Shown here piece after piece: positions 35,701 through 45,927 of a DNA stretch of 64,000 nucleotides. A model generated the notes under the pieces. That model worked only from the letters and a program-made list of their open reading frames with translations, did no database searches and was not told where the DNA came from. The stretch is from Monocercomonoides exilis (lineage: Eukaryota; Preaxostyla; Oxymonadida; Polymastigidae). The position numbers and the translations under genes are program-made. The DNA lies in NCBI GenBank assembly GCA_001643675.2, contig LSRY02000005.1, positions 188,501 through 252,500 of the forward strand, given 5' to 3'. Numbering within the stretch: the stretch's first letter is position 1; each line of letters starts with the position of its first letter.

Positions 35701-36226
35701 AAGAGATCAGGAGAAGAGATGGTATCATCAGTAATGGAATAGAAATGGAAGAAAAGACAAATGCTAAAGAAAGCAGGCCCAGATGATGTGTAATTATAAA
35801 AATGGTCGTTATCCGAAGTAATTCAATCTGCAACAAATCGCACATTGTTGGCGTTTAACTGGAGAACATGAGCAGATGATAACGGAGCTGTAGCTAATGG
35901 AACTTTCATGGAGGGTTCGCAGAAAACTGTAGACTTAGTGAGAAAAGAGTTGTGCAGCCTCCTGTTCAAAAATCATAAGTTCCATTCTTCTCAAATATTC
36001 TTGAGTCATAAATATTCACTTCTTCTGAGCCATGCACAAAAGCAAGTTCCTGTTAAGACTAAAATAAGAGAAACATTAGCTGCTTCAATTTTTGTTTGGA
36101 CGTTTGCGCTCACATTTCTTTGTCCATATTTCACATAAGTGTTGTCATCGAAGTCTTCACTTCTTTTTTCTGTTATTGTTCCTGTAAATTTCTGAACTTC
36201 ATTTGCATAACGTGGAAAAAGTTGAT
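35701..36226. other. Spacer, possibly decayed coding
   Basis: Short open frames only, none with family resemblance. I see no supported gene. Confidence 0.4.
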
Positions 36227-37190
36227 TTATACAATGGCTGATAGAATTACACGGATAGCTTTCATTGATCCCACATGAAAAAGCACTATTGGAATTTGGT
36301 TGAGCAGCAGTTGAAAAAACAAATCTGGTTCTTCCTTCAGCATCATTATGCCATTCACTTTTGTCAATGATTGAACCCGAGTTTGCGCAACTCTGTTTGG
36401 TGTTTGTCTGTTTGAATAACTTCTTACGCGAATGTTGTTAAACGAAAAGTTTTGAAGAAGAATTTCATGTCCACCTTTCACACATGTGTTACAGCGGAAA
36501 AAACAGTAGAAATATAAAATTTCTTTATTCACTGCATTGATTTGTGAGCCAACAGCACCTCCTGCTGTTATCGAAAAGCAGTTGCAAAATAGGCAGTCAT
36601 TCATTAAGACTTTGTCCATTGAAAGCCAATGCTCAATAGCACTACCTCCAGAACCTGAAGAGTTAAGCGCACTGCATTTGAAAAATAAACTGATTAATCA
36701 CACATATCTTCTGCCTATCGGTTCTCTTTGCACGCAGATCAATTACCACTCCGTCGTTGCCGAAAGAGTAATTTTGAAAGGAACAATCATCGGCCATTGA
36801 CGTGAATTGACATTTTCAAACTGGATTCCTTTGCCACCACAACCATCTGAACTTGCTTTTTCTGTAGAACATTGGACGAACGTTGAATGGAGCACAATGC
36901 ATTCGAAGATTTTTAAAGCATATATCCCTCCGCCTCTTATGGATGAAGCCTTGCTTCTTGTAAAAGATGAAGTTACAATTGTCAAAACTGCATTTGCATT
37001 ATCATGAACATAGAGTGCACCTCCTTGTTGCGATGTGCAACAAATCCATTTGCACAATGAAAAGGACTAACTTTCTGTTGAATCCATTTTGTTTTTCCTT
37101 GAATTTGAATATTATTCAATTCTATTTAACATTGATGAGAAGAATTTTTCATTTGAATTGCATTAACCAAGATAAACAGCGAAAATGAAT
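36227..37190 (-). pseudogene. Beta-helix receptor fragment
   Basis: Two minus-strand blocks (37057-36747 and 36671-36227) carry the Gly-Gly-rich beta-helix signature of the receptor family (QQGGALYV, IRGGGIYA, ITAGGAVG). A 75-nt intron at 36672-36746 joins them in frame, giving TTE-C-ALNSSGSGGSAI. Upstream, around 37090-37140, residues similar to the N-terminal QIFIEKSQTKWI region of the 2963-aa receptor are visible but interrupted by stops. The frame ends at 36227 without TM or kinase parts. This is therefore a truncated N-terminal remnant. Confidence 0.6.
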
Positions 37191-37810
37191 GAATAAGTTT
37201 TTTCAAATCTGAATAATTTTTCAACGTAAAAACTTGTGAAACACATTGTCCCTCATATATCTTGTTCAGAAACATTTATGATAAAAGGCAACAAGTCTTA
37301 TGTCACCAGAAAACAAATATTCTAATTGATCAAACAATAACATTAAAAATTAATATCTAGAACAGGGTTTTTTGGATGTTGAAGTTTATCATAGATAATC
37401 TTTCTCGTTTGTGAAATTTTGAATATTGATGATAAATAATTTTAACAGAGAGTTTCATAACATTCACCAATCTGTAAATATTTTGATCCTTGGAGACTTT
37501 TTAAAAAATTTGACACTTATCATTCATCTGTCAAAAAAAAAGCAACGAAAACATTCAAACGATAATAACAATTACTTTGAAAAGAACAAAATTGTATTCC
37601 AAAGCTTGTTTCGAAAAATCATTCATTATTTCATAATAATTTTGTTTAAAAATTTTTTCTTTAATAAATAATAATTAAAAACAACAGAAAATTTTTCGAA
37701 AATTTGATTTGAATTACTTCATGTATATGCATAATATATTTTTTCACATAAAAATTTTGTCCTCCTGAGTTATTGCAAAATTCCCCAAAAATTTCAAATT
37801 TTTCATAGAC
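37191..37810. other. AT-rich spacer
   Basis: AT-rich, no recognisable gene. Confidence 0.5.
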
Positions 37811-37816
37811 AATTTC

Positions 37817-37903
37817 AAAATTATTGGGTTATTTCAAAATAACCCAATAATTTTGAAATTTTTTTTTATTTCACAATTCATCTAATTATTAGATGAATTG
37901 TGA
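37817..37903. repeat. Two adjacent perfect palindromes
   Basis: A palindrome at 37817-37861 (arms TTTCAAAATTATTGGGTTAT) is followed at 37868-37903 by another (arms TTCACAATTCATCTAAT). Both form hairpins with almost no loop. They lie in AT-rich non-coding DNA about 170 bp outside the putative outer element end at 38073. Confidence 0.8.
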
Positions 37904-38116
37904 ATAGATTTTTTTCATTTGAATAGATTCAACTTATTTGAATGAACTGGGTTTTTCTTAAATGAGGTCATGTTATTTTAAATGGTTGAAGTGACACTTG
38001 AATAAAGAACGATACACTTAAATAAAGTTTTTGTGAAAAAGTTGTGAACACTTATAATAATATTTTCACGTAGACCTGTGCGACACGACAAGCGAATTTT
38101 TGTTGCTGTCAGTCAC

Positions 38117-38117
<1 letters not shown>

Positions 38118-38162
<45 letters not shown>
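38118..38162 (+). repeat. Poly-A tract, about 43 nt
   Basis: An uninterrupted A run just inside the left end of the putative outer element. It is also a likely weak point for assembly accuracy. Confidence 0.9.
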
Positions 38163-38165
<3 letters not shown>

Positions 38166-38559
38166 CATTTTTTATGTCACAAAATTACTTTTGTCGCATT
38201 GAAACAATTCAATTTTATTTTATTTTAAATATTTCTTTTTTTTATATCATTTGATCGTTCAATCCATTATAACATAAACAGATTCATAAAACATTATTTT
38301 GCAACTAATGAGTTGTGAATCATATTTATCTTTTAATAAGAAGTGCTAACACAAATGTTCTCATGAGCAATTTTTGATTCGATAAACCTTTAATTCATTA
38401 AATCCAAACACGTTCAAATACAATATATATGAAGAAATTATAACGTTTCCTGAAGGAAATAAATGATGAAAATGCGAAAGATATTACCAAATGTTAATCC
38501 AATTGTTTGCATTCATTGTTACTATTTAATTCATGGAAATTGTATTTCTTTCTTTGTTT

Positions 38560-39913
38560 TTTATTCCGTATTGAATGTTGAGCTTGAGCATTGCACTGAG
38601 GATGAATAGAAGCAGAAGATCGAAGAAATGAATGAAATGATTGATGGAATGGGAAAAGAAGAAACAAATTTGGAGTTCACAAAAGAAATGTTCAACAAAA
38701 TGGATAAAATGAATGAAGAAAAGGAAATGTGTTTGGTAAATGCGTTTGTGTTGCTGAAGCACATGAGATATTGCATTTTCATGAAAAATATGCGGATTTT
38801 GTGGCTTGAGAAAGTCTTCGTTGAAAAAAAGAAAAAAAAAAGAAGATCAGAATTGAAGGAAAGAATGGAAAGGACGGGAAAAATGAAAAGCTTCTGGTTG
38901 ATATCAGCGAATGCTGTGTTTTTCTGAATGAATGAATTTCGTTGGAATCGATTTCCGTCTGTGAGCGCTATCTGCTGAAGGTTGGATTGAAGAAAGAGGA
39001 AAAGGAGGAGATTAAAAATGAAGTGGAAATGGCATTGCAGGGATTGAACAACATAGGATGTCGCGTATGAGCACTTCTTTTTCATTTTTGACATATTAAT
39101 TTTTTTTATTTATTCATTAATCGTTTTTTTTTATAAATTTAATTCTGATGAGGAAATCAAAAAAGAGCTGTATTTGAATAAGATAACAGAAATCATCAAA
39201 TATCATTAGGAGCATCGCAATCTGACGCAACTTGCTTATCAATCAGCTTAGCGGTTTTTGATTTGCAGATTCTTCCATGATGAAAGTTTGGAAGATATGA
39301 TTGTGAATGAGCTGCATTGTGCTAGAGAAGCAAGAAGAGAATTGGTAGAGCTGACAAGATATGTTGATTGGAAGAGAAAAGAAGAAGAAAGAAAGAAAGA
39401 AACGAAGGAAGAGCTAATTTTGTCAAGATGGATTGAAACATTGGGGATTTTCTTTCGCATTTTCCGATTATGGAATGAATAATTTATTATGTCTTTAAGC
39501 AGTGTTGAAAGAGTGCATAGAGAATCAAGAATCAAACACAGAGAAATCAACGAGCAGCGCATTTATATAATTGAAGCAGCAGGCAACAAAGATGTGACAA
39601 TTGATGGCTTGTTGAAAGATGGAGCTATTGATCTCGTTTTATAGGAACTTCAGCAATTAACAATGGAAAGAAGAACGGCATGCCAAAGTTTGATATTATG
39701 CTTGTCAATTTCAAAAAAAAAAAAAGTGAAGAAGAGAGACGAAATGGAAGAAGAGAAAAGAAAGAGCTGAAAAGGAAAGTGCTTGAAAAGATGGCAGAAG
39801 AAGGATGCGAAGATATCGTAGCTAGCATCCGAGGATTGATTCGATTTCATAACGAAGAAAATAATATTGATGATTTGTCATTCAAAATTTCTTTTTATTT
39901 TGTGAATGTTTGA
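38560..39913 (+). pseudogene. Decayed paralogue of the helical protein at 59554-60854
   Basis: It aligns block by block with the intact relative: KQKIEEMNEMIDGM near 38610, EVEMALQGLNNIG near 39020, EHRNLTQLAYQSA near 39210, a Glu/Lys coil near 39350, EEGCEDIVASIRG near 39800. An intron at the same site starts GTATGAGC at about 39065. Damage includes TAG for Gln in YH*EHRNLT, TAG for Trp in QSA*RFL, a TAG near 39643 and a run of about 14 A at 39711-39724. The Trp-to-TAG change shows decay rather than an altered code. Confidence 0.75.
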
Positions 39914-41115
39914 CCAGATACATTTCATTTTATATTTTAACTCAAAAATTTCTTCCTTCTTGTTCATATCTCAAAATTGAAAACAAATGCTTGAGGGTTT
40001 GATAACGTTTTTTTTATTTATTATAATTTCTTTAAAAAATGAAGTGAGACCTAATCGCATTAATATAAAGAGAAAATTGCATTGAAGATTATTCCATACA
40101 ATTCTTTTCTTCTTCAGAAAACATCTACAAGAAATTTGTTGCTTCAACGTTTCGGTGGAAAAAAAAATGAATTCCATTCTTCATTTTTCTTTCATAACCT
40201 CCAGCTGCCTTTCGTCTTCTCCGATGAAAATTTCATTCATTTCTGCTGGTTTTTCTCAATTCTTTTCAATTGGAATTCTTTCTTTAAACATTTCCATTTA
40301 TTTTCATAGAATCTGTTTATTTTCGCATTACATAAGAATGGAGAATGCAAAGAAAGAATAATTACATCGAGTATGACAAACTATGTGTAGAAAATATCAA
40401 GCGAACATGAATAGTGTTGCATTCGTGAGAATTTTGAGTAGTTAAATGAATGTTCTGTTAAAATATCAATTTTTCAGCAATCGAAAAAACACAAAATCAG
40501 CATTCTCCTTGTAAATATTGATAGATCATTATTTCATTAATTTCTTAGAATGACACACATTTTAATGATTAAAATTCAGCACTTTCTGTTCAGCTTATCT
40601 AATAATCTCAGCCCACTTATTACATATGAGTGAATTTGTTCGATTTCTTTGTTCATGGTCTGTACACACTTTTATCTTCATCACTAATTCAAATGCTCCA
40701 TTAGGTCATTGGTATTGCTTTTTTCTTCCATATTAAAAAATAAGAATTTCATCCTTTATTTCGAAAAAGATCCGGAATAAACATTCAAAAACTTTGTTAG
40801 GTATGTTTTCATTATAAAATAAGAAATGAATTTTCAAATGATAAAATCACATCACATGAAGAAAATTGAAAAAAGAGTCAAACAAACAAAAATTAATGAA
40901 ATTATGAAATTAACAAACATATCCATTTTCAAACAATCGTTAAAAGAAAATGTCTTCCAATGTGCATTCTTCAGATATTTTTTTGGACACATGTTTGGTT
41001 CTTTCAACGAAAATAAAGGATTATCAAATATCAAATGAAAAGTTATGGTTGCAATTGATGGAAAAATGAAATCTCAAACATTTCACAAGCTCAGCAAGTT
41101 ATTTTGTTATTCTTA
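39914..41115. other. AT-rich spacer inside putative outer element
   Basis: Short frames only; nothing recognisable. Confidence 0.5.
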
Positions 41116-41820
41116 AACCTGTGTGACGTGATGAAATTTTTGTCTTCACGTCCGTCAGTGATGGTTGGTTACGTCAGTGGTGTTTTTTTTTTTTTTTTTA
41201 ATAGAAAAAAGATAACTTAATTATTAATAGTGAACATTTTTTATTTTTGAATAAAAATTTTATTTTAAATAATTTTAAAAGGTGCAATTTTTGATTTGAT
41301 AATCTTTTTCCCATAAATCGATTTCAATTTTAAATTAAGAATGAGTTGCTTTTAATCAGAGATCCAACGCCTCATTTGCACAATAATGTTCATAATGTGT
41401 CACTCCACTACTTTTCACATAACGATTGATGTATCTAGCACTTATACGGTTTAATATTATTTAAAACTCTCTGATTTTTCATTTTGATGTTTTTTCTTTT
41501 TTTAATCAAATTTTCATATCTCTGCCCACTATTCTCAAGTATTTCATTTCTTAATTGCTTATTTTAGACAATCACTGAATGCCTCTTATGTTTGAATGTT
41601 TGTTGAATTTTATCATAGAATATTTAAAAAGATTTCTCTTTTTCATCATTTCCTCCGCATCCTTTCCTGTACCCACGCTCTTTCATCGATTCAACCTTCA
41701 ATTTAGAACAAACAACTTCATTTTTCAGACATGCTCTTCATCAAATGCTGCTGTAGTGCATGTTAGAACCGAAACTCAAAGATAAACACCAGGATGATTG
41801 ATTTTATTCTATTTAAACAG

Positions 41821-43435
41821 CCATCCCTTCGAATGGTGTGAATGGAATGATTCAAATGGAGGATCAAGTTGTGGTGGAGCACTTCGTGTTGAATGCGCAA
41901 ATGCAAATCTCTCAATCATTTCGTATTTATTCGACAATTGTTACTGTACAGGAAATGGTGAAGGAAGAGCAATATTCTGTCGATATTTATTACAAATCAG
42001 CATTACAAAATCTAATTTTTCGAATTGTCAGGCGAGACATGGAGGTGCTGTAGAAATATGGAATCCGCAATCAAATTCTGATTGGACATTCTCAGAAAAC
42101 AGAGTTGAAAGTTGTAAAATAATTGATTGGAATAGATCAGGTTGGTATTTCGATATATATCCTTTGCCATCAAACTGTCAATTACTGTTCACAAACTGCA
42201 AGTGCATCGCAAATTCTTGTGGTGATGCTGCTGGTTCTCTAACATTTCAGAATCCTCCAGGCAACAAACTAAGTCAGTTTTTGATAAATGATTGTCAGCT
42301 CTTAAACAATAAATTGACATCAACTTCATCTACACGCGGTGGAGCTGCCATCTCTTTGGATGCATCCTTCACTTGGATGAATGAAATTAGATTCATCACC
42401 TTCTGCTTCTTCGATAGCAATTCCGCAACCAATGGCACAGGGAATGATGTGTTCTTCAGTGGCAATGCAATCACCAAATCTCCTTTGCAGCAATGCGGTT
42501 CAACAACAGAATCAAAAAGAGTGTGGAATGCAGGAACAGCTGACAATGCAGTGTACAACAGTTGGCTTCCTCTTATCCCTTCGATTAAAATAGTTGGCAA
42601 CAGTGGAACAGATGCTTGCGGCTGTGGCAGAACACAGCAAATGCCATGCGCCACAATTGAGTTTGCCCTCAGCGGCTTCATCTCCCTCCAAGACGCCTCT
42701 TCACCCTCCTCACCTCAACATTTGTTCCCATTCAAACACTCACTTTCAGCGCGGTTGATACAAAAAATCACAGGAAATGGCACAACTGCCACCACCATTG
42801 CCTCCAGTGGCATTCCTCAACCACCAAACTCACATTCACAATCATCAACATCAACATCTTCTTCACCAGATCCATCTGCCTCGTCTGCCCTCTTCCAACA
42901 AACACAAGGTACCCTCACAGTCTCTGCCCTCGCCATCTCCCACAACTCCTCAAATCCCATCACCCCCATCCTCTTCCACCTCTCCAAAAACTCCCCTTCC
43001 CTCAACCTCAACACAACCACCATCACCGGAACAACCCCATCTTCATCATCAATCACAACCCCCCTCTTCTTCCTCACTGCTGGCTCCCTCGCCCTCAACC
43101 ACACAGCAATCACCAGTCTCACCCTCAACAGTCAAAGCATCTTCCACCTCACCTCCCTCACAAATCCTCTCACCCTCAACTCCTCCAACATCACCGGCAT
43201 CACCTCCACTGCCACTCCAGCCAGCTGTGTCCTCTCCTCTGCCACCTCCCCTGCCCTCTCCCTCTCCCTCGCCAACTGCACCATTACCAACATCAACTCA
43301 GCTCCACAAAACCAACAGACTGCCACCAATGGCGGGTGCATCTCATTCGCCTCATCTGCCTTTGCTAACACATTTTCTGTGGGCAACACCAAATTCACTG
43401 AATGTGATATGAGCAAAGAAGAATCGAAGAATTAG
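41821..43435 (+). CDS. Beta-helix family protein, C-terminally truncated; 5' exon unresolved
   Basis: The exon opens after an acceptor (TTTAAACAG, ending 41820) and stays open to TAG 43433-43435, about 538 codons. Its first third carries the receptor-family beta-helix repeats (CGGALRVE, RHGGAVEIW, TRGGAAISL). The module NSWLPL...GNSGTDACGCG...PCATIEF is equivalent to the NSGNGTDEWICG...PCKTL module of the 2963-aa receptor. The rest is Ser/Thr/Asn/Pro-rich with beta-helix-like periodicity. It ends without TM or kinase domain. The same frame continues 55 charged codons past the TAG to TGA 43598-43600. A preceding exon may lie at about 41660-41760, but no donor in phase is certain. It is either a secreted short paralogue or a truncated copy. 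Confidence 0.55.
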
Positions 43436-43600
43436 AAAGAGAGAAAAGCGAATACTCAGAGATCGGAACATGTTGGTGGACATGAAAGGAAAACTCAAAC
43501 GAAACCTGTTTCAAGCGGATCAAAGAGAATGACATTCTGCGGGGATGATGCGAAAAAGAATGATAAAAAAGATAATAATAAAGAAACAAAAAAAATTTGA

Positions 43601-44734
43601 ATTAAGAGAAAAGATGTTAAAGAAGATGAATGAATAAACCAGATAACTGTTTCATTTCGCAAGCTTTCTATGATTTACAGGTTAACAAAAGCAACAAAAT
43701 ACAATACGGTGATTTTTTTTAAAATTTCGAGATGAATTATTAAGTATTTTTGATAAAGCAATAAAAATCAACGTGCTTCAAAAATATCTTCTGCATATTT
43801 CTCGGATTTGATGTGAGACATTGAAGAAAAAATATAAAAAATTTGAGAGCATTTGTTAACAATAAGTTATAATTATATTTAATATTGAATCCATTTTCAA
43901 AGCTATAAAGAAGTGTCAAACTTCTCAAAACATTTCATTCATTCGAACAAACTATTCAGCCCTCATCTTCTGTTGACAAAGAGAGAGAAAAAAGTTCTGC
44001 AAAGTTATAAAAGTCTTTTGTGCTTTTCACCATTCCATGCAATATCTTTATCAAAAATTTCTGATCATCTTTCAATTCTTCTAGTACTGTATGATTCTTC
44101 CATTTCGCAATCATTATTCTCGACACAATTTGTTTCATGTTTATGACATCCAAAAAACTTTTTTCTATCACTCGTTTTCGAAGAAAAATTCTTCATGCGT
44201 TTCTGAAAAAATTGCGTTCAATAAATCAAGTGATGAAGATAAGGAAGGCAGGCGCTTCAAGTCGATCGAAGAAATTGATAAATACTTTTCAACGTTGTCG
44301 GGAAAGAAAGATGAATGAAAAAAAACGAAAATAACATTTTATTGAAAAGGAATTTGTTGAAGCCGAGTCTTCAATATATTTGTGTGCGTAACAAAGAGAT
44401 GAAGATAAACCGTGAGTAGTTTGTTATCTGACTACTGGCTTTGGACATTTTAGTGAACTTTGTGAACTTGTTAATAAAAAAAATAGTTCTATAAAATTTA
44501 TCATTAAAAAAACAAACCATTTTCTGATACTGTTTCATTCTGGACAAATTGTTGATTTTTTTTTAGGTCAAGTTTTTTTTGTGTGTTCTCGCTGCACGTG
44601 TTCAATTTTGATTTGTTCCATAATTACTTGAGAAAAGCGTTAAAATTCTTCATCGCACGATTCTATTTCACCTTCATCATAGGAAAATGCAACTTTTTCA
44701 CCAATTAGTATTTATTTCAATTTTTTGTCCAACA
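43601..44734. other. Spacer with one short charged frame
   Basis: A 75-codon plus-strand frame at 44091-44318 ends in a Lys/Glu-rich helix (SIEEIDKYFSTLSGKKDE). It has no relatives that I recognise, and the rest is AT-rich non-coding DNA. Confidence 0.35.
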
Positions 44735-45540
44735 TCGAAATGCTGACTTGCCCTGACGGTCATGACCGTCACCGTCGATCTATAATTCCTTTTTTGCCTA
44801 TCTGTCAGTTTCCCATTGTAACTTTTTCATTGTTTAAAAGTGATAAAAAAAGTCTTTTGATTTTCTTGTATAAATAATAAATTTAAAAATGAAATTAAAT
44901 GAATTATTTGATTTTTTTGAGCTTTCACGAAAAATTAAAACTTTTATAAATAACTGACGTGAATATTTTTGTTGAGTCCGTCAGAATTGAAAATTTTCAT
45001 GTCAATGGTCATTACGTCACTCAGGTTTAGTTATTCTGTTTCTTTTTCAAACGTGTTTATTTCATTGACAAAATGTAATGTCAGTGACAGAAGTGACATC
45101 CAGTGACATATTAAATTCCTTGTTTCACAGATCATGTCAGTGAAAATTTAATTTTGGAACATTAGATTAATTGAATTTTCAAAAATTTTGCAAAAAATAT
45201 TCAATATTTCTTTATCAAATATTTTTTATCATGTTTGACAAAGAAAAAATCACTGCTGATTTCTTTTCTTCTCTTTCTGTTTTCTTTCTTTTTTCATTTT
45301 GTTGAAATCAATATTTCCTTCCATGTTCCAACAAAATTTTCTAATTTTGTTGAAACATGAAACATTCTGTCAATTATTTAAAAAAAAAAATATTGGCACA
45401 TTTTATTTTTCAGTACTCAGAAATACTCCCAAAAATGAAGTAAATAAAAAAATAATGGTTGTGATCAGTAAAAATTGTCCTGTCGGTCACCTATGTCAGT
45501 TTCTGACAAATTTTGCCACTTGTCGCACAGGTTTATTTTC
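44735..45540. repeat. Cluster of TGAC/GTCA motifs at element ends
   Basis: GTCA/TGAC words recur densely (near 44745, 44802, 44957, 44985, 45002, 45015, 45080-45140, 45480-45525). They include a perfect 16-bp palindrome GACGGTCATGACCGTC near 44755. Such clusters often are transposase-binding subterminal repeats, and their position next to two putative right ends supports this. The role is inferred. Confidence 0.5.
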
Positions 45541-45927
45541 ACGTTTTATCTTTCACTTTATCAACAAAAAATTAAAAAATCCAAATTTTTTGTGATTTTT
45601 CAATATTCTCAAACAAAATTTGAGACATATTAAAAGAAGATTTAATTTTACAAAAAGAGAGCGAAATATCGAAAATTTATAATTTATTCTTGTTCCTCTA
45701 TTCTATTTTTAACATTTTCACATTTTTTTTGATCTCTGTGTAATTAAATATCTCAAATAAAAATTTGTTTCTTTTGATGTTCGCAGAGCAATCAACAACA
45801 AACAAAGTAAATATTTTTGAAGCTCTCAGTCGAGTCGACAGATTGATGCAGCTTTCATCTTTGCCACTTTCTCCATTGACTGGACATATTTCATTTTCAT
45901 TGATAGATTTCTTTTTTCAAACCTCTC
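45541..45927. other. AT-rich spacer
   Basis: No recognisable gene. It borders the truncated 3' end of the receptor pseudogene. Confidence 0.5.

Larger units (their letters stand above)
41116..45027. mobile_element. Putative inner TA-flanked element carrying a beta-helix gene
   Basis: The left end reads AACCTGTGTGACGTGATGA, and the right end read inward from 45027 is AACCTGAGTGACGTAATGA. TA lies immediately outside both (41114-41115 and 45028-45029). The ends match in about 17 of 19 bases. The interior holds the beta-helix gene at 41821-43435, a short charged frame at 44091-44318 and GTCA/TGAC-rich subterminal DNA. There is no recognisable transposase, so it would depend on one elsewhere. Confidence 0.5.
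38073..45533. mobile_element. Putative outer TA-flanked transposable element
   Basis: The left end at 38073 reads GACCTGTGCGACA, and the right end read inward from 45533 is AACCTGTGCGACA, each flanked by TA. The inner element at 41116-45027 has related but distinct ends. Between the outer and inner left ends lies the decayed helical-family gene at 38560-39913. No transposase was recognised, so the element would be non-autonomous. Only the terminal 13-20 bases support this pairing. Confidence 0.4.
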
